From assembly GCA_023935145.1 (NCBI GenBank), contig CM043704.1:94017873-94081872 (forward strand): a stretch of 64,000 nucleotides of DNA, in the 5' to 3' direction. The number at the start of each line of letters is the position of its first letter. Positions within the stretch are counted from its first letter, which is position 1. This document shows positions 38,906-50,900 of the stretch, piece by piece. The stretch is from Bretschneidera sinensis. Its lineage: Eukaryota; Streptophyta; Magnoliopsida; Brassicales; Akaniaceae. The position numbers and the translations under genes were made by a program. Under the pieces are notes generated by a model. The model had not been told where the DNA came from. It worked only from the letters and a program-made list of their open reading frames with translations, and ran no database searches.

Positions 38906-40642
38906 AATCTACTAAATTTTGAGGGAATTAAAAAAAAAAAAAAAAAAGGAATTAAAAGAGAAATGGAAGGACATCCTTCTTTTACTATCATTTAAAAAAA
39001 CTTCAAACAAGGTTGTAACACATGAAGACAATTTCTTGTCATACCTGGAAAATGACATCTTAATTTTGCAATTTCGTTGAATCTTATAAACACAGTACAG
39101 TCTTGTTGAATTGGGTGTGCAAAGTTAATCTGATTAATAAGGGGCAGAAATACAACTAAAAAATAATATCAGCATTGCAATGAGTTTAGGCCTATGTGTG
39201 TACCCTTTCATTTTGATATGTTTCTAATTGTCCTTTCAGTAAAAAAAAAACAACAGTAATTTTAACAAAATTTATATCTCATTACAAAACTTAATACTAC
39301 TTAATTTTGGGGAAATTTCATTTTTTCTATAAATTTTGTCAATTAACAGTTTGTTTTTCAATGGAGGGAACAAGTAAAAACTCCAGAAAAGTAAGGGACA
39401 ATGATACTTAGGCCTAAACTTAGGAGGGCAATACTTAATATTAACCCAAGATAGAGCAGACCAAAAAAATAGAGACAACCACGTACCTGGTTCGCCACAT
39501 ATGTGACTATGACCACGAGAAAGAAGGATATTAAAGCTTCCATTATCCAGAAAATCTGATAGCTTAACCAGTTAACCTCGATGCCTCCTTAGCCATCTAA
39601 TTTCTCAACCGGGTGAACTTTGCATATACATGAAATGTATATCAATAGTACTCACAATTCAACTATACATGTGAGATTTACAGTAAAATATGTATATATC
39701 TGGAGGGGGATTTGCCCGTTTGCCTTGAACTTGATTTTTTGAGATTGACATGAACATGAACATGGCACATTCTTAATATTAAACACTGAGATTCTGTTAT
39801 TAGTAATGCATAGCTAGATCAGCGGATACGATGCAACTGAGAAAATGGCTCAGTGTTTGATTTTGGAGCAGGTTTAGCAGCCGCCTCTGGAACCCCAAAA
39901 ACATTCCAGAATCTCAGCGTTTCATCCCCGCTGCTGATGCAACAGTGCAACCATCTGGGCTCTGCCAAAATTTGATAAGATTAAAAAAATGTTAGGATAT
40001 CACCATGAACTCTAAATTTAAAAGAAACATACTTCAAAACAAAAATTACTTTGATTCGTATTACCTGGGCCATGAATAGGACTCTGGATGTATGACCAGT
40101 TAACTCAGCCGTTTTCACCATTGACGGGTATTTCCAGAGAGTTAACTGATTCTGTGTAAACCCATGAGAGCTAAGCAGCTCCCTCTCATTTTTGTTCCAT
40201 AGCAAAGCACAGACTTGAGAGCCAGTATCCACTGAGTTCAGACAAGCACCCGTGTGGGTGTTCCAGAATTTTATGCTCCTATCGCCTCCACCTCCACCAG
40301 ATGCAAGCAAATTCCCCTGGAATGGGCACCAAGCAAGAGCCTTCACTGCAGATGTGTGTTCCTCAAGCCTGTGAAGCCACTGTGTTGCTGAATTTGAAGA
40401 AGCCGTGGATCTGTCCCAAATGTGAAGGAGATTATCGTTGCCTCCACTCGCTAATTGTTGGCCTGAAGCCGACCATTTCAATCCGCACACCTCTTGAGTA
40501 TGACCCCTGTAGGTTTCAACAATGTGTGATCGTATTCTAACATCATTGTTAAAGATCTGACCATCCATGCCTCCTGTTGTAATGATGTGATTGTTCCACG
40601 CCAATGACCCCACTCATGACCTGTGGCCACCTTTCAAAGTTC

Positions 40643-40828
40643 TCAGCTTCAAGGAGAACATCACATTAAAGCATACTCAGTTTTCGTAAAAGAAAAAACC
40701 AATTATATGGTGAAGATTTCAAAAGCACATGTTCTCTCAGCTGCAGAGAGAATGTCACGTTAAGCATATTCAGTTTTCAAATTAAAGAAAAAAATAGGGG
40801 AAATTGATGGTGAAGATTTCAAAAGCAC
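40643..40828. repeat. Imperfect tandem duplication in CDC20 pseudogene intron 3
   Basis: Two copies of about 90 bases share 'tggtgaagatttcaaaagca' at one end and 'gcata(c/t)tcagttttc' in the middle. The first copy overlaps the splice acceptor of exon 4 ('ctcagctt' against 'ctcagctg'), so the acceptor region has been doubled. Confidence 0.7.
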
Positions 40829-41967
40829 CTGTCGATTAGATGCAGAATCCCATAACTGTACTTCAGAATTGTTCAAGCCAATGGCAATATGACGACCATC
40901 AGGAGCCCAACTGACACTCGTAACAGGGCCATCTTCGTCATCCATGGTAATAAGTTTAGAACCGTTTGAAGCATCCCACAAATATACTGTGCTCCCTAAA
41001 GCAATAGCAAGAACATTGCTACTGCCCCAATCCAGTAAATTCAGGTAGAAATCGTTCACAAGGTCAGGAGCATCTAGTGTCCTCTCTGATGACTGTATAT
41101 ATTCAAGTCAAAATTATTCCAACACAAATCAGAATTTTTATCTAAGAAAACACACCTTTTACAAATATTGTAGACTTTGGTATTTTAAATTTAATTTAAT
41201 AAATCTTTTTTCATAAGTAAATTTAATTTAATAAATCGAAGAACAATTTCACTTAAAATGATCAAAGCACATGTATGATGTTAGGCACCTGGGGTATGTA
41301 TCTTCGTGGCTTTGTAGACTTGGGCTGGTGAACAGAAGATGAGTGCTCAAATGGATAAATTTCAACAGGTGCTGGTGGTTTGTTCTTGAAAGCAAGGATC
41401 CGAGTCCGATTCATGTTGAAGGCCTCGGCCAGCAGCTTGCGGTAGGCTTCCTTGGAAGGGGAGCTAGCTGCTGCTGGGTTCTCCTTTCTCTTCCTCCCTG
41501 CTGTTAGCATGTAATGGGCATAGTCGAAGTCCATGGCTGATCGGTTCGGAATGAATCTATCCAACTGGTAAATAGTAAAATATAGAAACAACACCCGGTT
41601 AGGAAATTGCAATAAGATCAATAAAAAGAGCATTTGCAATTTCAAGAACAGAACAATAAACCCAAGATTTCGACATCTGATCATTGAAGGAATTATGGAT
41701 TCAGAATTCATATACGCAATCCCAGCTTCAAATTTTAAGTAAACATATAAACCATTCACAAAATCTTAGATTCACAAATCAATTTACGAGAAAAACTCAA
41801 GATTCTCATAATTAATACTAAAACAATAAATAAAATTTCACAAATTGAAAAATAAATAGACCCCGATTTCCGAAATCAAATAATCCATATAATTTCAGCA
41901 ATCAACTACCTTGAAAAAGAAAAGGTACGAACTAAAAAAAAAAAAAACCTAAAAAGTCGACAATCCT

Positions 41968-42304
41968 TACATTTTCTTTAAAATTCTTCTCTGAAGAAAG
42001 TTCTTAAAGTGGGGATAAAAGAAAAAGAAACCCTAAGAGTCGAAAACCCTTACATTTTCTTTAGAATTACACTTCTCTGAATAAATTGTTCTTTTAAAGG
42101 AAAAGGTAAGAATTAAAATATAAAAAAAAAAAAAAAAAAAAAACCTAAAAAGTCGACAATTCGGCAATTCTTGCATTTTCTTTAGAATTCCTGAAGAAAT
42201 TGTTCTTAAAGTGGGGGATAAAAGAAAAAGAAACCCTAAGAGTCGAAACCCCTTACATTTTCTTTAGAATTCCTTCTCTGAAGAAATTGTTCTTGAAGTG
42301 GGCT
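41968..42304. repeat. Four copies of the CDC20 exon 1/intron 1 border
   Basis: A core reading 'cattttctttagaattc' followed by 'ctgaagaaattgttcttaaa' recurs near 41970, 42051, 42172 and 42254, separated by A-runs and 'aaaccctaagagtcga'. The last copy is the true end of exon 1 (coding FLQRRNSKEN with a GTAAGG donor). The other three lie in intron 1 and mostly keep the donor, so they are partial exon copies. Confidence 0.8.
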
Positions 42305-42355
42305 TCGAGACTGCGCCTTCAAGTTTGAAGAACTGCTGATAGATCCTGCTTCTAT

Positions 42356-43196
42356 CACTTAAGAAGCAAAAAAAAAAAAAAAAACCAAATACAAACTAAT
42401 GGCAAAAACGTATGTAAATTCAATTCACAAACTAAAAGCCTGCAAAACAGAGATTGTTATATTAAAGAACGCAAAATTATTTATATTTATGTATCAATAT
42501 CGAAGGAAGTAGAAGAAGAAAGAGAGAGAGAACGAAAAGCTAGCGTTAATAGCCAATTCTTGTTGATATTTGATAGTTGATTTGATGCTTCACGAGATAA
42601 AATTCTTGAGGTATATTTATATAACTATGGTTTTATATATAGTAATTATCATATATTATCTTTTTAATTTTAAAATATCTGATACTATTTGTCGGGCAAC
42701 GGTTACATTTACAAATTGCCGTTGTAAACTAAGTTGTTAAAAATTATCCTGCAATTGAAGTTTCCTTTTTCTTTCTTTATTTTCTTATTCTGCTGTCATA
42801 CCATATCCCTCCAAAATAAGAATAAAAAACTATATTGATTATTCAATTTTATAAAAGGGATTATACTTGCCTATGAAATCATAACAATTTCAAGGCAAGT
42901 ACCATTACACTTTTTTTTCTTAAATCCACAATTAATTACCTTAAACTTTATTAGTAATGAGGAGGAATTCTACTAATAATGCAGAGACAAAATGTGTGTG
43001 GCGATTTCATTGGTTGGAGGTTGAGATACATATCGGTTTAATTCATTCATGTTGTTTGTCCATTTTTATCAGTTAGCCCATTCATTAAATTCTAAGCGTA
43101 TTTAAAAGAAAAATGTTTTACGAACTAACCCGGACAAGATTTTTTTATGTTATCGAGAAGCAAATAGTGTGATTGACTTTTTAGAAAAATTAGGTG
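42356..43196. other. Upstream flank of the CDC20 pseudogene, AT-rich
   Basis: An A-run at 42367-42384 and a short GA-rich stretch near 42505-42535 are the only distinct features. No gene is seen. Confidence 0.5.
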
Positions 43197-43633
43197 CAGA
43201 CGGTGTGCAAGCAGTTGAAATGGTCGGTTCGGTCAATTAAAAATTTTAATTAATTTTTTTCAATTAAATTTTTTTAATCATTTCGACCGAATTAACCCAA
43301 GCATTTCGATATTAACCAACCGAATTGATTTTGATCGATACGATCAATTAACCGATACTATTTATATAATTAAGTTTTTTAATTTATTATATATTACATA
43401 TTTAATTTATACTTAAGATTCTTTTAGTTTATTATATATTATATTTATATTTAACATATTATTAATATTAATTAATTTTTTAATCAGTTAAATGGTCGAA
43501 ACGATTAAAAATTTTAACATTCGGACCGATGAAATTTGATTAACTTATTTTATACCGATTAACTGGATCATTTTAATCAACTCGGTTCAAAACGATTAAT
43601 TAATTGATTTTAACGGTTTAGTGAACACCTCTG
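43197..43633. mobile_element. Probable hAT-like MITE
   Basis: The left end reads CAGACGGTGTGCAAGCAG and the right end, reverse complemented, reads CAGAGGTGTTCACTAAACC; both are hAT-like. The interior is low-complexity and rich in CGGTTCGGT and TTAATTAATT motifs. The flanking eight bases do not match, so the left border is uncertain. Confidence 0.45.
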
Positions 43634-43680
43634 GTTAATATAAACTATGATTTTACCGAGCCACCTATGTTCTTTCAAGC

Positions 43681-44092
43681 TAGGGTTGGAATCGAGCCAA
43701 ATTTTTATCAAACTATTCGAACTCGAGCCTGAAACTTAGGCTCGAATGCCTTAAGGTTCGGCTCGAAAGGCTCTCGAACAGTTTGATAAGGTATTATCGA
43801 GCTCAAGCCAAACCGAACTCAAGCTCAAACCAATATTTATTTAATATTTTTTATTTATTAAAATTATAGTTCGAGCTTGACCTCGAATGGGCAATCCAAG
43901 GTTCAGATTCAAACTCGAGCTCAAATAGGCTCGATTGTTATCGATCTCAAACTGAGCCAAGCTCAAGTCTTCATAAAATTTATCGAACTCAAGCTCGAAC
44001 CCAATTTTCGAGCTTGAGCATGTTCATTTAAACTCGAGCCGAGCTCAAATACCTTAGTATTCAGGCTCGATTCAACTCGAATCCACCCCCTA
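43681..44092. mobile_element. MITE with inverted ends and near-matching 8-bp target duplication
   Basis: The left end is TAGGGTTGGAATCGAGCC; the reverse complement of the right end is TAGGGGGTGGATTCGAGTTG. The flanks TTTCAAGC (43673-43680) and CTTCAAGT (44093-44100) share TTCAAG, close to the 8-base duplication expected for hAT elements. The interior repeats variants of CGAGCTCAAGC. No coding capacity is present. Confidence 0.6.
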
Positions 44093-44100
44093 CTTCAAGT

Positions 44101-46813
44101 GCTTCTTATATCGGATAGACTACAAAGCCCCCATTCCCAAACATGTAAAATATTCTTATGTCTTGTGCATTTGCTGTGTGCAAAAGAAATAAATGTGCAA
44201 TTAATTTATTTATTTTTAAAATAACTTTGGGAAAAAAGATTCAGCAACAAAGAGATTAAAAACAAACAAAGAAAAAAATAGTAAATTATCGAACTGGATT
44301 GATGAGATTGTTCTATCCTTATCCAGATGACCCGAGACTCAATTAATTTTATATGCTTCATATAGCACATTAATTGATCAACTTAGGTTATGTTTTGGCG
44401 ATTTTGGTAGGGTAGGGTAAGGTAGTTGAATAGGGTAGGGTAAGCTATCAAACGAGTAAGGTTTTATCTTATTTCATGTTTGTAGCACATTGTGTTGTAA
44501 TATTTTTTCTAATTTGAACAAAATATGATAATCAAGACTTAGAGACGTAAATTAATCACTATTTTAAGAATTTATTCGTCCTCACTTGAATAAACAAATT
44601 TGTTATGGGTATATATGAATAGTTCTTCATGATACAATTAAGTATTTAGGTTGAAGTCTGCAGACAACAAAAGGCTTTGTGAGAAAAAAAAAAAGAGAAA
44701 TGAATTGTCAGCTGAATGTGGAGGGATGCATAATATTTATACGTATAGATATACCTCTTCAAAAAATTATGGACAAACGCGTCTTTCCAATTTGGAAAGA
44801 CATAATTTTTTAGATTTAGTATGAGCCTCTAAATCATGTTTCTTAGTTTTAAATGGTCCAGATTGTATATGTTAAATAGACAGTTGACTAATATAACACA
44901 TTTTTTTAAAAGTCATGACCATTGGATTTAAATCATACCGCTCTGATTAAATCACAACCTTTAGATTTAAACAGATGTCTTTTGATTTAATTTGACACAT
45001 TTCTGATTAAATTTTGGGCTTCCGTCTAAAATTTGGATATCCAAACTCGAACAACAGACACAGGCTAGGCTCCTCGGCGACGATGCGCATGTGCACCTAA
45101 AACGCCAATGTGACGGGCCTAAGCTCGAGCTCGAGCTCGGGCTCTGGCTAGGGCAAGGGCGCGTGGTGCAACGCACCGTGAGCCTTCATCTTTATCATTT
45201 CTTTTAATAAAAGTAGATAAGAATCCCAAATAAATGCTTATAAAGCATTTTATTTCTCATTTTCTTATCAATGTGCAACAAAACTAATTTGAGTTTCCAA
45301 ACAACCCTTTATTCTTATTTTAAGCTCATACATTAAAATTCATTTCGAATCAAAATAAATACCTATTAAATCTCCTACTTAAACTTATTTTAATGCATTT
45401 AATTAAAAGTTTTTTAATAACCATTAATTAGCTCAAATTAAAACCTTAAAATAATCTAAAATCAACTCTTATAACTAATTTTTCCAACACATTGAATAAA
45501 AAGTTGAGTAGAGTATTGATAAATTAAAAAATATCTAAAATACTCATCTCATTGGATATCTGAATTTTTCTTAATCTCTCCATCCCAAATTGTTTGCTCA
45601 CTTTGAATTTTTGATATAATTTTAAACTTTATTTTAAAAATATTTTCTTGAATTAAAATTGTAAAAAAACCTTTTTAAAAATTGATATACTTCATAAAAA
45701 TATATTTGAAAAATAAGTAAATAATTTATTAATTTAAAATTAATAAAAAATATTAATTTAATTATCTATATTATTAATAAAAACAAAACACACATTTGAC
45801 GTACTTCATTTTAAAATGACTCGTTACAAGACAAACTAAAGGTGGAAAAGTAACTTTGCATCATTACTCAAGTAAGTCTCACTCACCCACCATGAGATGA
45901 TGAGTGCTTACTCAATATACATTGAACCCTACTTTAAATTTTGTATTAAATATGGTAGAGCTTATTCATCCCTTACTCTACCCTATTCACAATACCAAAT
46001 GCAGACTTGTTTGGTATTCTATAAGAATGTTTTTAGATTTGTTTGGTATGCGATTTAATCTTTCTTAGATCAAACTTAAATCTTTGAACTGTTTTAAAAA
46101 AATTGCTTTAAATTTCATTTAAACATTACTCATACATCAACGAGGGCTTACAACATACAACTCTCCATTGAGATTTTTGGTTTGAGCTAGCAGACACGGT
46201 GTTTAACAAAATAGTTTATGTTGATTTATTTTATTAAAAACTTGTTTGGCAAATAAGTTTGAAAAGTATTTATAAACATTGAAATTATCGATAAAATTAT
46301 ATCAATACAAAGTGAAATTTCAATGAATAAAATGTGTTTTCTTTTCATTATTTTAACTTTGATAATTATACTATAAAATACGAATTTAATATAGTATAAA
46401 TATTTATTATTAATAATAAGAATTAAAAAATAATATTAATAAATTTAAAATTATAATAATATAAAAAAAATTATTACATTTTTTTTCTTAAAATTGTCGC
46501 ATCATTCAAAAATTATGTTAGTTGATGGAAATGGTTTATAAAACTCTAAAAGCAATTTATGTTTTGGGTTTATTATAATTTATAAACTGGTTTTTGATTT
46601 ACTATGGTTTATAAAGGCATTTGTTAAACAGTGTTCGAGTCAAGAAACCGAAAAATACTGTCCGAGTCAACACCTAACGAGTTCTGAATTCTGATTGATC
46701 TCAACTCACCCATTACATCCTGTTTGCTGGAAAAGAAAATGTCAACGTCAGCATGAAAATGGGAATGTTTGTCCGCATAAATTCAGTAAGACTGTCCACC
46801 GGCGAGGCCATGT
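44101..46813. other. Long AT-rich intergenic region, no gene seen
   Basis: The DNA is mostly low-complexity AT. A short GC-rich island at about 45060-45175 includes 'gctcgagctcgagctcgggc' and gives a 69-codon frame on - without similarity. Phrases like 'tagggtagggtaaggtag' occur near 44410-44440. No protein or RNA gene is recognised. Confidence 0.6.
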
Positions 46814-47645
46814 CTAGGGTTGTGCATGGAAAATGATAAACTCTTGGATTCGACTCAAATAGATGTAATGTATATAATTGGATAAAAATTGAGTTGAGTT
46901 TAAGTTGAGAGTTTTTTAATTCGATAAATTATATTGAGTCACGGTTAAAAAATTTCAATATGATCTAAAATGGTTATTATATAATTATATTTTTATATAT
47001 TTAAAATATACTTATTTTAAGGATTGATGTATTACGTTCTTATTTTGATAAGTTATTTTAAATTGTAATATGTATTTTGTGTGTGTATATTTGATGAATT
47101 ATAATCATATTTTGATAAGTTAGTTTGGATTGCAATATATATTTCGTATGTGTATATATATATATCTTCTCATTTCTTTTATTTTCTATTCTTAAAACCC
47201 TCAAACAAAAAATATTAATGTCAATTAAAAAAGTCAATTAGAATTTAAATTTGTGAGGAACATTTTTGTTTTTAATACTTTTTTTTATTAAAGAAGACCG
47301 TTTGTTCTCACGAAATTTGGTTATGAAAATTTTATAACCAAATCTATATTAGTACTGATGTTTTGAATCATTTTATTAATTAAACACCTTTAAAATATAG
47401 TTTTTATTTACTTTTGCATGATTTGTGTTAAATTAAAGTTGTTTGAACTTTGTGTAAAGTGATATAAAGTACTTAATTTTGTAAGATTTAATAAATTCTT
47501 ATATGAATTTAATTTTGAATCTAATAATTAATGAATAATTGAAATAAAATATTTTTTATATATTATATTTACATTAAATTTTAAATAAAAAATATTAAAT
47601 TAATTATTCAACTCGATTTAAATTGGTTGAGTTGCCATCAATGGG
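46814..47645. mobile_element. Possible MITE-like element
   Basis: The left end TAGGGTTGTGCATGG is similar to hAT-type ends seen elsewhere in the window. A candidate right end near 47620-47645 (reverse complement ATGGCAACTCAACC) resembles other plant MITE borders. The interior is AT-rich with a TA-dinucleotide run at about 47150-47163. Borders are tentative. Confidence 0.3.
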
Positions 47646-47924
47646 TTAATGAAAATTTTCCCAAACAAGTCCAAAATTCGCTTGCGATAAGCACCATAGA
47701 CCATAGTTGCAGTAAATGGGGAACAAAGAATCATGGACGAAGGACACATTCGTCATTTCAAAGGAGTGATTGCAAAACAGACAGCAAGAGTGTTAAAAGA
47801 CTCAAAATCTCTTCCCCTGTATGGAAATATGAAAGACGTTTAAACCAATCTCCGCCTGGTATCGACTCCTTTATAGTTTCGTTCCATTTCTAGTTCGTGA
47901 TTCTCTCTGCAACAGATTCCAAAA

Positions 47925-47933
47925 AAACCCTAA
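47925..47933 (+). promoter_or_regulatory. telo-box AAACCCTAA just before the NQR-like start
   Basis: AAACCCTAA lies 16 bases upstream of the ATG, in the probable 5' UTR. Telo-boxes are common in 5' regions of plant housekeeping genes and are bound by TRB-type proteins. The match is exact but short. Confidence 0.45.
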
Positions 47934-47948
47934 CCATCGCAGAGAAAT

Positions 47949-50900
47949 ATGGAGCTAAAGCCAGGTTTATCAGCTTTGGTTACTGGTGGTGCCTCTGGGA
48001 TTGGTAAAATTCAACTTGCTCTGCTTTTGTAGTTACCTGGTTGAAGAGCACATGGAACTGTTCATTTTCATTATTTATGTTACTGTAGCTACGAGCATTT
48101 TTTTCGATATAATTGTGATAGTTGTTTCTATTGGATTACATATGTGACGGTGAATCCGGTTTTGTTTGGATACGTGGTGTAGGATCTTAATTGGAATTTG
48201 AATTCTGGGGGGTTCTTGAACTTTGATATTCATTATCCAATTGTTTTTGTAGATCTGTGTGTGTGTATTTGGTAATGTACTTATTGTGATTGCTAAAGGT
48301 TGTGTTTGGATAATCCTCAGAAGTTGAGTTGGCCCACTGTGATTCATGTGAATTATTTTATTAAATGGAAATTAATCACCATGAGTCGTTTTAGTACTGT
48401 ACCTAATTTGTGTATACGATTGTAGACATATGAAATGAGCTCATTTCAAGTTCTTAAAATGATCTCGTCGTATCAAATTATGTTTATTATAGCTCCTATT
48501 ATGTTGCCTGATTCAAATGATGGCTTTGTAGCTACTGCAGTTGTTCAAATTTCATGTCACATCTAAAGATTCTAAACTAGCTATAACAACTATGATCCTA
48601 GTCTCTTATTATTTGCAAGTTTTGCAAATTTTTTTGATTATACATTATTAGATATAATTTGTTCGTCTTCTGGTGGTTGATATAGGTAAAGCTCTCAGCT
48701 TGGCTCTTGGAGAGAAGGGAGTGTTTGTGACAATAGTTGACTTTTCTGAGAAGGGGAAGGAGGCCGCGTCCCTCGTTGAAAAGGAGAATGCCAAGTTTCA
48801 TCCAGAGTTAAAATTTCCCTTGGCTATGTTTATAAAAACTGATGTGACTAACACAAGTAAGTATGCAATGGGGGGTACTTCTCATGTCATCTTTTTCTTG
48901 TTGGAAGTGCATTGTGAAATTGTTAACCATATGTCAATATGTAAGTAAATGGTGGACTATTGGGCCTAGTTAGGAATAACATATTTAGTTGAAATTAGTT
49001 TCGTTACTTGGAGGCTATCAGAATGATGGTTCATGTGAAATAAATGAGATAAGTTTAGAGCCTTTTTTATTGTTAAAAAAATAAAGTTGGATTGATTGAT
49101 TTTCAGTCACTGACCATACTCGATCATTCATGTCCTTCTACTCACTCTTTGAAGGAACCCGGGTACTTCACCTCCTCGAGAAGCCATTAGTACCCTTTTC
49201 CCTTTTCTTTTTCTTTTTCTTTTTGACTTGGCCTTTGAAGTCTATATTTTTCACCACATACCCAAACATTAGTGGACCTAATTTGAAATAGAGCTCAATG
49301 AAATTATCAAAAACCTAAAGTCCAAATTATTGGGTTATTTTACATAAGGGATATCTCAATCATTTTTGCCATTACCTATCCCTAGTAACTGAAGTCAAAC
49401 CTGCATACTAACTATAGCAATTGGCTGTTTACATGCCTCTTTCTACAATGCCACCATTGTTGGTAATCAAATCTCCTCATTTTCCTCAAGAAGTGCTCAC
49501 ACAATGGTGCTGATTTCCCTCTATTCTTGCCTCTCTCATCTTATTCTTCTTGTTAACAATTCACAGAAAACGACAAAAGAGAAGAATATTACTAGCTTGT
49601 CTTTGCATCAACGAGGGTGAGACCTTGGTTGGATCGTTTTTGTGTTTACGGCTTAGAATTTTCTTGGGGCATGTTTAGATTTATTTTCTATTTTATGATC
49701 TTACAGGAATGTTTATGAAAAAGAGAACAGAACTAAAAAAACATGTTTGGGTAGCTGTTGGCTGTAAAGCTTAGTTTTTCTACTCATCGCGTTATAAATG
49801 ATTATACATTTTAATTAGAGAATACTTATTCTACACTTTTAAATGTCTTTTCTTATGTTCTTTGTAATTGTTCTAAAAAAGAGCTTTCAAAACAATAAAA
49901 AACATGAAAAAGATGTCTTTACAAATAGGCTCATATAAGTAAAACTTAGTATTGATAGGTACCAAGGGGGTGCCACCTATGTAAAAAAGAAAACATCTAC
50001 ACAATAATAAATCTATAAGTTATCGCTCAATTAGAATAAAATTACCCTCAAACGAAACAACAAGAGTATTAAGCCACCGCTTCATATAGAAAGCAATCGA
50101 CCTTTCCTTACCATCGAAAGCTCTTTTATTCCTCTCCATGCAAACCATTCAAAAATGAAAAGTCGAATCAAAGCAATGACTTTCCTTATTTATCTAGAAA
50201 CTCAAGTCCCGCTCCATACCCAAACCTCCTCTTGAATGGACCCGACGATTAACCAAGAAAACCCCACAACACGAAAGGCCATGTCCCATAATTGAATTGA
50301 AGAGTGTTCCGGGTGAAAAATTAATACAGAAATAGTGAAATTAAATGACCAAGTAGAGAGAGGGAGATAGTCGAAAGCAATGATCTAAGGGGAAATAAGT
50401 CGATCAGAAGAACCCTTTGAGTCTGATGGCAGCAAGTACTCAGTACTCCTGACGCAGTCAGTCATAATGAGTAATACTAAAGACAGTGAATATCTCCTTG
50501 ACATGATGTTTATAAAGCAGATAATGGACATGTACACGTTCTAGTGGTATTGACTTATCCATGACGTTACAGTAATCATCAAGGGTGGCAACCTTTACGA
50601 ACTCAGGGTTTTCAGGCAGGCCTTGGATATGCTTATGGCTTACCCTCACCGTATACTTCATCCTCCAATCAAAACCTTCGGCAACTCCCAATTGTTGTTA
50701 GTAGTCACAGTACTACGTTCTTTTGTGCCACATGTGCCCTTTTCATTGCTACACGTGGCAAGGAGATTAACCTAATTCTTCATCATTATTTAGCCCCTGC
50801 ACATGTATAGCAAGTTCACAATCTCCAATGCACGCACATCTTCCGAGTTATTACTGTCTTTAAATAATCATTACGAGCACACAGTTCATTAAGTCAGACT

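Larger units (their letters stand above)
39819..42355 (-). pseudogene. CDC20: CDC20-type APC/C activator, intron-containing pseudogene
   Basis: Five exons on - match plant CDC20 in order and length: 42257-42355, 41289-41564, 40829-41092, 40065-40646, 39819-39961 (about 455 codons; family about 457). Preserved are KEN (end of exon 1), the C-box [21 protein letters not shown], the WD40 propeller and the C-terminal HRIR tail. CDC20 normally recruits substrates to the anaphase-promoting complex. Three lesions are visible. The expected initiator is ATA (42353-42355), with an in-frame TAA two codons upstream. An in-frame TGA stands at 40614-40616, where the family has Arg in HRSRVGSLAW. Exon 5 lacks one base near 39920-39930, so the original frame stops at 39914-39916. 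Introns remain, so it arose by DNA duplication rather than retroposition. Sequencing error at all three sites is unlikely but possible. Confidence 0.88.

Noticed and set aside
44967..45176. Ser/Cys-rich 69-codon frame on - in a GC island
   Set aside because: Composition is explained by CTCGAG-type repeats; no domain or neighbour support.
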